DNA from: a virus
Length of the DNA stretch: 64,000 bases
IMG/VR virus record: IMGVR_UViG_3300042887_000814
Location: 1 to 64,000 of that record
Reading direction: 5' to 3' (one strand)
Positions 38,001 to 44,257 of this stretch are shown here, piece after piece. The translations under genes and the position numbers were made by a program. The notes under the pieces were generated by a model. The model made no database searches, was not told where the DNA came from, and was given only the letters and a program-made list of their open reading frames with translations. Each line of letters begins with the position of its first letter. Position 1 is the stretch's first letter.

Positions 38001-38686
38001 ACTACTGCAGGTACGCTTTCTTGCCATTCAATAGAACCTACTGCTACCCAAGTATTGTTAGGATTCTTGTAGAAATACTCTCTTGCAGTTGGGCTTGCTG
38101 GGCTTGCTGTATTTTGTATTGCAATAACAGCATAGTCGCCAACGCTTCCTAGATAACCTGCTGGCTTGCCAGCAACTAAATTATCTGAATCAGTTATTAC
38201 TAATGGAAGTTTGTTAGAGAATAAACTAGTTGAAGCACTCCATTCAAAGATGCCCCAAGTAGTTGATGTAGTATCTAGCCAGAAAGCGCCATTCTCTGGT
38301 TCGCCAGTTGGGCGACCTGTCTGACCTACTAGACTTGCTAAATCAATGTCTGCTCTTAATACGTAGCAACGATTAGTCACACCCAATGATGAGTATGCCG
38401 CTAGCAAACCGTATTCGTTCAATTCATAACCTTGAATTGGAGTGCCATCAGCAGTCTCATAGAAGAACGGTGTACCATATAGTGACACAAGATCACGTTG
38501 ACTTGTGACTTGGAACAACTTACCAGCATTTGCAGCAGTTGTTGCCTGTGCAATACCAGTACCGTTCGGGTTTGCTTTGTCTTGTGCTGTCGCTACAACT
38601 ACAAGAGGAACTGAATTTGTTGGGGCAGGAAGATATTGACTTTGGTCAATGATTGTAACTTCTACGCCAGGTGATGTAAGTGCCAT
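35096..38686 (-). CDS. 18: Tail sheath protein (gp18), unusually large
   Basis: A 1196-residue protein; T4 gp18 has 659. The N-terminus ALTSPGVEVTIIDQSQY and the C-terminal third (SLLLSSNIDLDAPNANLYPV ... LIAYVRRQLTIAARPFVFEP ... NELWVDVAIEPVKAAEFIYI) are diagnostic of contractile sheath proteins. The middle, about residues 200-750, contains extra Gly/Thr/Asn-rich beta domains that probably decorate the outer face. ATG 38686 has AGGAAACAATAAA before it; an upstream TTG-type extension is unlikely. A late promoter about 60 bp upstream gives a leader with a small GC hairpin. Confidence 0.9.
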   Translation of the reverse strand: MALTSPGVEVTIIDQSQYLPAPTNSVPLVVVATAQDKANPNGTGIAQATTAANAGKLFQVTSQRDLVSLYGTPFFYETADGTPIQGYELNEYGLLAAYSSLGVTNRCYVLRADIDLASLVGQTGRPTGEPENGAFWLDTTSTTWGIFEWSASTSLFSNKLPLVITDSDNLVAGKPAGYLGSVGDYAVIAIQNTASPASPTAREYFYKNPNNTWVAVGSIEWQESVPAVVGTQSNPTLNAGDKFSVTLAGDYPIELANAEIIVPGLGNNTVQGVATEINNLGWQGITASVNSSGRLQIFCGNSAGINLTAITGTVLADMGITPSIYYPPIVYYATSAGMPLWGAGQQTPRPTGSVWLKVGASGNGLVPSVKEYDAVASAWRSKSVSLAIGDAAAIAALDSTGGQAIPAGTVYGQYDFNAQFDESMVYLWKRLATGPTVVTGTDTAPSFSTGPYTANVYITTPNSTGWTGPYAFSLADNTFAEDFVAAWQAAVIPYTTATVGTDGAIQITHTLGGSIMVDDISPTTGLSQNLMSQAGFVAGTTEGCKTGFFINTTFTVGQNTTSGGGTGAQFVVDKLNSADMKTQQYHVTALAAAGTGYAVGDSITINGANLGGTTGTNDLEVIVAVITGAGPTGPISKIAISTNSDGPAPKNGVMLSNWVEFDYTANEGAPTEIPANGTNWFYSVADECDIMVNTAAGWRGYRTVNFNSNGFPLPSGANTTDPNGPIVSASLPTTQSDGTPLAYGDIWVDTSDLENYPVILRWQQVDGVDTWVLIDNTDQVSGSGILFADARWSSNQNTINPANDPIPTIKSLLLSSNIDLDAPNANLYPVGMLLFNTRRSGYNVKQWRNNYFNSLSFPDQTIPTIRSTWVSASGLQSNGAPYMGRKAQRAMVVAAMRSVVDTNTAIRDEDNFFNLMATPNYPELQPNMVVLNSDRGETAYILGDTPMGLPDDATAIQAWATNAAGATSTGETGCVTRNTYLGLFYPSGIALDLSGNEVAVPASHMMLRTFLRNDTVAYPWLAAAGTRRGIIDNALNIGYLDRDTGEFQVIKTRIGIRDVLYINFINPLVFFTGNGLLNYGNKTSFNSQSALDRTNVARLIAYVRRQLTIAARPFVFEPNDQLTRQQIAGVIESLFVDLVAKRGIYDYLVICDESNNTPARIDRNELWVDVAIEPVKAAEFIYIPVRVLNTGELSGA

Positions 38687-38715
38687 TTTATTGTTTCCTA
38701 TAATGTTATATTTTG

Positions 38716-38729
38716 AGGGTAACAACCCT
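38716..38729 (-). other. Leader hairpin upstream of the sheath gene
   Basis: AGGGT (38729-38725) pairs with ACCCT (38720-38716) around TGTT on the minus strand. It starts about ten bases into the predicted transcript. Confidence 0.45.
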
Positions 38730-38743
38730 AATACGCTTACTAT

Positions 38744-38751
38744 TATTTAGT
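38744..38751 (-). promoter_or_regulatory. Late-type promoter for the sheath gene
   Basis: Octamer ACTAAATA followed by ATAG. Predicted +1 is about 38738, giving a leader of about 52 nt. Confidence 0.5.
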
Positions 38752-38797
38752 ATAGATATCAAAAAAGTGAGGACAATGAGACCTTCGAAGGTTATTT

Positions 38798-38805
38798 AAT
38801 AAATA
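38798..38805 (+). promoter_or_regulatory. Late-type promoter for the HNH-like gene, spaced for a leaderless transcript
   Basis: Octamer AATAAATA, then five bases, then ATG 38811, so the predicted +1 coincides with the start codon. The motif is part of the palindrome TATTTAATAAATA. Confidence 0.55.
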
Positions 38806-38810
38806 CATGC

Positions 38811-39164
38811 ATGGGACTCATTAGGCCGATATGCAAGCAATGTAACAAGAACCCTAGGGCGATTAATTATATCCGCGACGGGGTGAAGCATTACCGCAGT
38901 ATATGTGATGAATGCGGCAAAAAGAAAAATAAAGTTAAAGCAAGACCTACTAATTGGGTACGAGCAGGATACAAGAAGAAAGCGATATGTGACATATGCG
39001 GCTTTCAAAGCATATATCCCGCACAGATGACGGTGTTTCACATAGACGGAGACCTCAGAAATACCATATTCAGTAATCTAAGGTCTATATGTCTTAACTG
39101 CGTAGAGGTAGTAAAACGTCAACGAGTCACTTGGAAGAGGGGTGACTTACAAGTTGATTATTAG
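38811..39164 (+). CDS. HNH-like zinc-binding protein
   Basis: A 117-residue basic protein with paired cysteines CKQC (8-11), CDEC (32-35), CDIC (60-63) and CLNC (94-97). Between the last two pairs, FHIDGD (H77), N84 and NLRSIC follow the HNH layout (H, N, then a metal-binding C-x2-C). The terminal catalytic histidine expected after the last CxxC is not evident, so it may bind nucleic acid rather than cut. Similar small proteins are common in T4-like marine phages. It lies alone on the + strand and converges with gp1, overlapping its 3' end by 18 nt. Confidence 0.7.
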   Translation: MGLIRPICKQCNKNPRAINYIRDGVKHYRSICDECGKKKNKVKARPTNWVRAGYKKKAICDICGFQSIYPAQMTVFHIDGDLRNTIFSNLRSICLNCVEVVKRQRVTWKRGDLQVDY

Positions 39165-39779
39165 ATCGACTTTCCTATGTAGATCATCGATTGTTCCGTT
39201 ATTATCGATATAACAGTCATACTCTAAGCCCACACTACTATATTCGCTAGCATGAACATTGTGCTTTTCTAATATCTCTACAGCAGACTTATACCCGGGA
39301 CTATAAAACCCTTTGCTGAATGTCACGGCAGCATCATACCATGGGGGATTTTGTCCCCTAAATACACGTATAGTAGTACCACCTGCACGTTTGATAGCCT
39401 TAAGTTCATTGGGGAATCTGCAATCACTGATTACTACATTATTACGTATACCGCGCAACTTGTTTTCTATGCTAGCGATCCAGATATCGTCATGGAAAGC
39501 CCTACGACCCACTTCAGTTCCCCATTGTTGAAGTACCCAGCGAGGTGTCAAATGCTTGATATCTAGTCTTTCTGACCACCAAGGATCTACTTGATCTCTC
39601 CATTCTCTACTATATCGTGTGCTACCTTCTAGCAATTCACGATCCCAACCAAAAATACTTGCTACTGCATCCTTGAGGGGTCCAGCATAACTCATTCGCT
39701 GAAAGCCCTTAAATCGAATCAAATAATCTGCTACTGTGTCTTTGCCGCTACCTATAAACCCAGCGATTCCTACAATCAT
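39147..39779 (-). CDS. 1: Deoxynucleoside monophosphate kinase (gp1)
   Basis: A 210-residue P-loop kinase: GFIGSGKDT (7-15), FQRMSYAGPLKDAVASIFGW (substrate region), WVLQQWGTEVGRR and VVISDCRFPNE (Walker B-like). This matches T4 gp1, which phosphorylates dGMP, dTMP and hydroxymethyl-dCMP for phage DNA synthesis. It has a consensus host-type promoter upstream, consistent with early expression. Its 3' end overlaps the convergent HNH-like gene. Confidence 0.9.
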   Translation of the reverse strand: MIVGIAGFIGSGKDTVADYLIRFKGFQRMSYAGPLKDAVASIFGWDRELLEGSTRYSREWRDQVDPWWSERLDIKHLTPRWVLQQWGTEVGRRAFHDDIWIASIENKLRGIRNNVVISDCRFPNELKAIKRAGGTTIRVFRGQNPPWYDAAVTFSKGFYSPGYKSAVEILEKHNVHASEYSSVGLEYDCYIDNNGTIDDLHRKVDLIINL

Positions 39780-39806
39780 GTTAGGCCCTTTATATTGAAT
39801 GTATAT

Positions 39807-39835
39807 ATTGTATTATACTATGTAGGACTTGTCAA
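39807..39835 (-). promoter_or_regulatory. Sigma-70-type promoter for gp1
   Basis: TTGACA (39835-39830), 17-bp spacer, TACAAT (39812-39807). Predicted +1 is about 39800, with a leader of about 21 nt. Confidence 0.7.
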
Positions 39836-40950
39836 TGTGTTTCGTTACCTATATCGAAAAATTTTACTAATTTATCATGCAGAGAATCATAAGGTCTGTC
39901 CCAAAATACTTTACGATTGTGTTCCAATATCTCTTTGTCTTTGACGTACAGTTCATGCAAACTTTCAATGGGCAATTCTAATAGTTCTTTAGCAGTTTCT
40001 AAAAATGCTTCGAATCTTTGCTCATTATCTTCTATGTAATCATATGTATAATCGATCCAATCAGGAAATAGAAATCCATATGATTTGATATGATCTATCA
40101 TGCCCTGATAGCCGAACGGTAATATAAAGTGCCCCTTGATCAATGGGTCCCAGGTCTTTTCTGTTATAGATTTATAAGGGCTGTCTTTATGTATATTACC
40201 AGTCAATGTTTCACAATACAGACTAAAATATGTATTTTCATAATATCGATTGGCTACTGGATGCCATCCTCCTTCAGCCAAGAACTTATTAGTAAAAGAA
40301 TTTTCTGCTTCTAGTATATTACCTTTCACAGGATCACTAACATAACCTTGATCAGCATACGGCTCTAAAAAATATGCTAAGTCTTTCCTGTATTCTAAAC
40401 GCAGATGTTGAAAATCATATATGCGATTAGGACACAAAAACTTTTTCATAGAACCGTGTTTTTCTATAGGTCTTAATGCAAAACTTTTTGCGTCTGTGCC
40501 ATGAGTATAGAGCCTATCTTTTAAATCGATCTTATCATACTCTGTGAAATATATCTTTTGCCTATTCCATAAAAAATCATAATATAATTCTCTATGCTGT
40601 GCAAAGTTAGGATGCACTATCACTATATCATTGGGTATTTCTTGTTCTAATAATTTTCTGATGTAAAGATAATAAGTCGTATCGGCAAATACATTGTCAA
40701 TATGAAAAATATGAAGGAACAATAATTTTTGTTCTGGTCTTAGATTAAGACTTTTGATCTCTATTACTTTTTGTATTAGATTTATTTCAGGAAACAAATC
40801 ATGCCCTTGTAATGCAATGATATCTGCCTGTTTGATGTCAGTGACATATTCCCAATCTTGAAATTCTATGTCAAAAGGTAGAAAGTTTTTATGGTAGTCT
40901 TTCAAGAAGACATCTCCTATATGTCTTCCTGGATTGAATATCTTTAACAT
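39832..40950 (-). CDS. Glycosyltransferase-like protein (second paralogue of the EKT group)
   Basis: A 372-residue protein starting MLKIFNPGRHIGDVF. The N-terminal half has Rossmann-like strands (ADIIALQGHDLF, LLFLHIFHIDNVF, DIVIVHPNF). The C-terminal half carries SITEKTWDPLIKGHFILPFG (from about 261), followed by SYGFLFPDWIDYTYDYIEDN, which corresponds to the ExK block of the 1069 and 53743 proteins. A GT-B-like sugar transferase is inferred. I prefer ATG 40950, 14 nt after the gp13 stop, to a TTG inside the gp13 gene. Confidence 0.6.
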   Translation of the reverse strand: MLKIFNPGRHIGDVFLKDYHKNFLPFDIEFQDWEYVTDIKQADIIALQGHDLFPEINLIQKVIEIKSLNLRPEQKLLFLHIFHIDNVFADTTYYLYIRKLLEQEIPNDIVIVHPNFAQHRELYYDFLWNRQKIYFTEYDKIDLKDRLYTHGTDAKSFALRPIEKHGSMKKFLCPNRIYDFQHLRLEYRKDLAYFLEPYADQGYVSDPVKGNILEAENSFTNKFLAEGGWHPVANRYYENTYFSLYCETLTGNIHKDSPYKSITEKTWDPLIKGHFILPFGYQGMIDHIKSYGFLFPDWIDYTYDYIEDNEQRFEAFLETAKELLELPIESLHELYVKDKEILEHNRKVFWDRPYDSLHDKLVKFFDIGNETH

Positions 40951-40964
40951 GCCTAAATCGTGTA

Positions 40965-41750
40965 TTAGCCTTGTATCCAAGTCAATGGCTGGCTGTAATC
41001 TTGATAACGCTTCAAGTCTTCAAGCAAACGTTCCATATCGGCTTTGCCTTCACTCTTCATAGCAGTACCGTTCAAACTCGTACCACCACCCGGGCCTGCA
41101 ATGGTACCAAATTTCTCACGGGCTTCACCGATGATAATCTTGAGTTGTGCTAAGATAAAATCAGCGAGCCATATGCCAGCACCTGGATCTTGCAATATCT
41201 CAGTCTCAGGACGTGTGATATCTGCCCAGATCAATACACGCTCACCTGTTCCCTTGAAGTCACGCACAGTACGCAATACTTTAGTGACAGGATTGAATGT
41301 ATATGTGACATATCCACCGAACATACGTGCTGCCAATTCTACATATCCAGCATAGAAATCATATGTTGCCATGCCGCCTGTATAGTTATAATTCAACAGA
41401 TAAGTGTTGAGGATAGCACTACTAAATGGGTCAAAACTTGTGCTTGAAGGACCAGTCTCAAGACCAACAGTTCTACGGAAAATAGCACGAACGTTGATGA
41501 ATTCGCTAGGAAGCGTATATGTGTCAATGTTCTTTATGATAGTCATCAAAGTGTAACTCTCCTGAGTAGCGTTTTGCGCTCTCTGACGATACACTTTGAT
41601 AGCATAATCATATGCTGCCTCATAATGCTGAGGATCTAATTCAAGATCGATGATGTCACCACCTAAGCGTAACCTTAGGTTGTCGAACATCGCGTCTTTT
41701 AGTTGCTGTAAGTTAGCATTAGTTGGTGTTGATAGTGGATCCGCAGCCAT
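40965..41750 (-). CDS. 13: Neck/head-completion protein, gp13-like
   Basis: A 261-residue protein. TYTLPSEFINVRAIFRRTVG in the middle and the C-terminal block (AGIWLADFILAQLKIIIGEA ... GPGGGTSLNGTAMKSEGKAD ... RLLEDLKRYQDYSQP) follow the pattern of gp13 neck proteins of T4-like marine phages. T4 gp13 closes the filled head together with gp14. gp14 and gp15 are 3.3 kb away on the opposite strand. Its promoter and Shine-Dalgarno are embedded in a 9-bp inverted repeat. Confidence 0.65.
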   Translation of the reverse strand: MAADPLSTPTNANLQQLKDAMFDNLRLRLGGDIIDLELDPQHYEAAYDYAIKVYRQRAQNATQESYTLMTIIKNIDTYTLPSEFINVRAIFRRTVGLETGPSSTSFDPFSSAILNTYLLNYNYTGGMATYDFYAGYVELAARMFGGYVTYTFNPVTKVLRTVRDFKGTGERVLIWADITRPETEILQDPGAGIWLADFILAQLKIIIGEAREKFGTIAGPGGGTSLNGTAMKSEGKADMERLLEDLKRYQDYSQPLTWIQG

Positions 41751-41754
41751 GTTA

Positions 41755-41786
41755 TATTCCGATTAATATGTGTATTTATCGGAATA
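41755..41786 (-). promoter_or_regulatory. Inverted repeat enclosing a late promoter and sequestering the gp13 Shine-Dalgarno
   Basis: Arms TATTCCGAT (41786-41778) and ATCGGAATA (41763-41755) form a perfect 9-bp inverted repeat with a 14-nt loop. CGGAA in the 3' arm is the Shine-Dalgarno, and ATG 41750 follows four bases later. The octamer GATAAATA is at 41780-41773; predicted +1 is about 41767, in the loop. Confidence 0.7.
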
Positions 41787-41790
41787 CCTA

Positions 41791-42390
41791 TCATTCGAAA
41801 AGACTATTGAACACCGGGGCGGTCCCTGCCATTTGTATAAATCTCTTCATCCCGCAATCTGTGATCCTAAAAGCATAACTATTTCCGTCTTTATATTCTA
41901 AAAACGCAGGGCTATTTTTACTGCTTTTGATACTACAGGATTCAAGTATAGTTCCAGTCTGGAAGTAATGATCGTGCAAAATCGATCTAGCATCTTCATA
42001 TGCTTTACGCAACTCATTCTGTAGATCAGGGTCGTCATGAAAATGCACGACTGCGGCTTTACCCACTTTGCCGGTTTCTACATCAATAATCACTCTATAC
42101 TGGCTTTGTAATTTCTGTTTGAACGAGGTTTTATCCCAAGAATTAGCCAATATATTAGTATGTGTCATAGTGCCCACTGTGTGCGCGGCGCTACTAGAAC
42201 TTTTTCTAGTTTTGATTTCTAATAATAGGTCAGGCATATCAATGACACTATCCGATCTAACATTAAAACCTTGACGGCGTAATTCATTTTCGATCTCTCT
42301 TCCCATGCTACCATCATTACAATGTTTAGCATTGGGAAAATATAAATGATCAAAATTTACTTTTAACAATTTAGCTCGGATAGCACTCAT
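41791..42390 (-). CDS. Predicted PD-(D/E)XK nuclease
   Basis: A 199-residue protein. GSMGREIENEL (27-37), then IDMPDLLLEIKTRK (50-63) give the arrangement Glu, Asp54, Glu58-x-Lys60 of the PD-(D/E)XK fold. The short spacing and the following SAAHTVGTMT resemble the MutH/Sau3AI group of DNA nicking or cleaving enzymes. Possible roles are host DNA degradation, repair or recombination. The ATG overlaps the MazG stop (4 nt). It is the last gene before the late gp13 gene. Confidence 0.55.
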   Translation of the reverse strand: MSAIRAKLLKVNFDHLYFPNAKHCNDGSMGREIENELRRQGFNVRSDSVIDMPDLLLEIKTRKSSSSAAHTVGTMTHTNILANSWDKTSFKQKLQSQYRVIIDVETGKVGKAAVVHFHDDPDLQNELRKAYEDARSILHDHYFQTGTILESCSIKSSKNSPAFLEYKDGNSYAFRITDCGMKRFIQMAGTAPVFNSLFE

Positions 42391-42836
42391 AAATCACCTT
42401 CTTTGCGGTTCTCGCTGTGGAATACGTCAAAGTGTCCGCCCGGGTATCGGGCCTGCAACTTCTTGACATTTTCGGCTACTACATCATTAGGATCAAGATT
42501 CAATGCACGACAAGCATTGACCCAATACCACATGATGTCACCTAGTTCACGCTTCATGTGAAACAATGTCTCATTGTTAAGCGGCTTACCCTGAAACGTG
42601 ATCTTCTTTACGATCTCTTGAAACTCGCCAGTCTCACTACCTAGACCGATAGCACCACAAAGCAACAATGGAACGTTGATATCCGGTCCATGCATGTATT
42701 CGCCGTTGGGTCCATATGCTTCATAGTTCCCATCAAGCCTATCTAACTGATTCATGAACGTGGTAAGATCATGACTCTCTTTGCTAGTTACAGCCTCTAC
42801 GAATTCCATATATTTGTTTAAATCGACATTATTCAT
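42387..42836 (-). CDS. mazG: MazG-like nucleotide pyrophosphohydrolase
   Basis: A 149-residue all-helical protein with ETGEFQEIVKK (Glu71-x2-Glu74) and KRELGDIMWYW (Glu97-x2-Asp100), the metal-binding ExxE and ExxD pairs of the MazG family. Phage MazG proteins hydrolyse non-canonical or host dNTPs; a stringent-response (ppGpp) role was proposed in cyanophages but is disputed. It overlaps both neighbours by 4 nt, in an operon with the nuclease and the 64-residue gene. Confidence 0.85.
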   Translation of the reverse strand: MNNVDLNKYMEFVEAVTSKESHDLTTFMNQLDRLDGNYEAYGPNGEYMHGPDINVPLLLCGAIGLGSETGEFQEIVKKITFQGKPLNNETLFHMKRELGDIMWYWVNACRALNLDPNDVVAENVKKLQARYPGGHFDVFHSENRKEGDL

Positions 42837-43027
42837 ACTAACTCCTTGAACATTTTTTTTCTACCATCTTCGCCTAGTACTTGATCAAAAATCTCTCTAG
42901 TTCTTTGCATCATAGCACACGCTAACATCAACTGATCATGTGGATTTTCTGCTGAAAAAATAGCAGTATCAATGATAGTCATCAATGCTTCCATTCTTTT
43001 TTCTATTGGATCGAATGAATCAGTCAT
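42833..43027 (-). CDS. Small helical unknown protein (64 residues)
   Basis: MTDSFDPIEKRMEALMTIID begins a compact helical protein ending EDGRKKMFKELV. It is coupled to mazG by a 4-nt overlap and follows the 375-residue gene by one base. No function is known to me. Confidence 0.65.
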   Translation of the reverse strand: MTDSFDPIEKRMEALMTIIDTAIFSAENPHDQLMLACAMMQRTREIFDQVLGEDGRKKMFKELV

Positions 43028-43028
43028 A

Positions 43029-44156
43029 TTAAAATGCCTTCAAAATAATCATATCAGCATTAAAGCGACCATTGGGTGTAATACTTACAGCCTTGATATC
43101 TTTAAAATACTTACGTGCCGCTGGCTTGCTACCCATGATCTCTTTGATCTGAGTTTCAGGCTTACGCAACGTCTTAATTTCGCTCTGCTTGGTACAGAAG
43201 CCAAGAACGCTATTGCCTTTAACCGTAAGACTCTTTGCGTAATCATCAGCAACATAGTGATGCAGTTTACGCTTCTTGGTGTCATAGACCCAAGCCTCAG
43301 CACAACCATGCAACTTAGTAGGTGGTACGCTTACCAATTCAAGTTTATCAAGTTTGAACGTCTTGAGATACTTGAGGCTACGAACGATCTTCTCGACTGA
43401 GACGGGCTTCTTAGCACGTGGCTTGCGACCAGTCTTCTTAATATTGATATAACTATTGAGTTCGCCAATCACTGATTCAATCGTACCAATGATGTTACGA
43501 ATCTGAATCTTACCGAATCGTGCATAGGCTTCGTTCAACTGTTCATCTTTGCCTGCCTGCAATTCAGTATACTCATTCAACTTCTTAGTCCAAGCATCAA
43601 TCAAGATATGAATGTGCTGTGGAAGAATATTGTACTGAGACAACACGCTTATGGTATTGATATTATTTTCTTTCTTACATCCATCTTGAATGTATTCATC
43701 CCAGAGGCCTTCAAGTTCTCCACCTGCTTCATGCGTTTTCTCACGCATGATTTCTTGTACATTGGGACGATTAGTAACCGGCTTCTCAGCAGTCTGCGCA
43801 ACCTCAATAGTACGGATCATACGTTCGATCTCATCATCAAGCCGCTGTGTGTGTTCTTCAGATTCATAACCGCGCATAAAACACCTAGCAAGATAACCAT
43901 TGCTAGTGACAACTTTATTGTCTGGAACACGGCGAATCAGTTTTGCTTTTTCGGACTTGCCCTTGAATTCAAGATATTGGGCAATAAATTCTCGGGCATC
44001 TTTCTTATCGTAAAAATGCCCATACCAAGTTAGTGCATTACCTAGACTCCACTTAGTAGATTCATCTTGTTTAAAAAAGGGTTCGGGACCGAAATACTTC
44101 GTATCAGCATCCCTAGGGTGCAGTTCTTTAATTTCATGCGTTTTGGTGCGAGCCAT
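43029..44156 (-). CDS. Conserved marine-phage protein of unknown function, early promoter
   Basis: A 375-residue basic protein. It has a helical N-terminal half (DAREFIAQYLEFKGKSEKAK, DDEIERMIRTIEVAQTAEKP) and a conserved-looking C-terminal domain (LELVSVPPTKLHGCAEAWVY, KRKLHHYVADDYAKSLTVKG, SKPAARKYFKDIKAVSITP). A basic linker (KKTGRKPRAKKP) joins them, suggesting nucleic-acid contact. I do not recognise its activity. A consensus sigma-70-type promoter and a GGAG Shine-Dalgarno indicate early expression at the head of the mazG operon. Confidence 0.7.
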   Translation of the reverse strand: MARTKTHEIKELHPRDADTKYFGPEPFFKQDESTKWSLGNALTWYGHFYDKKDAREFIAQYLEFKGKSEKAKLIRRVPDNKVVTSNGYLARCFMRGYESEEHTQRLDDEIERMIRTIEVAQTAEKPVTNRPNVQEIMREKTHEAGGELEGLWDEYIQDGCKKENNINTISVLSQYNILPQHIHILIDAWTKKLNEYTELQAGKDEQLNEAYARFGKIQIRNIIGTIESVIGELNSYINIKKTGRKPRAKKPVSVEKIVRSLKYLKTFKLDKLELVSVPPTKLHGCAEAWVYDTKKRKLHHYVADDYAKSLTVKGNSVLGFCTKQSEIKTLRKPETQIKEIMGSKPAARKYFKDIKAVSITPNGRFNADMIILKAF

Positions 44157-44189
44157 ATATGCTACTCCAGTTTATTAACACTAGCATCT

Positions 44190-44218
44190 AGTTTACTACC
44201 TTTAAATACCATTGTCAA
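44190..44218 (-). promoter_or_regulatory. Sigma-70-type promoter for the 44156 gene
   Basis: TTGACA (44218-44213), 17-bp spacer, TAAACT (44195-44190). Predicted +1 is about 44183, with a leader of about 27 nt that includes TGGAGT. Confidence 0.75.
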
Positions 44219-44244
44219 GTCCTATTTAAGCCATTGAATACTAG

Positions 44245-44252
44245 ACTAAATA
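44245..44252 (+). promoter_or_regulatory. Late-type promoter for gp14, spaced for a leaderless transcript
   Basis: Octamer ACTAAATA, then five bases, then ATG 44258. The predicted +1 is the A of the start codon and there is no Shine-Dalgarno. Confidence 0.5.
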
Positions 44253-44257
44253 CATGT

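Noticed and set aside
38811-39164. Active HNH homing endonuclease
   Set aside because: The terminal catalytic histidine is not evident and the gene is a conserved-type stand-alone phage gene, not inserted in another gene.
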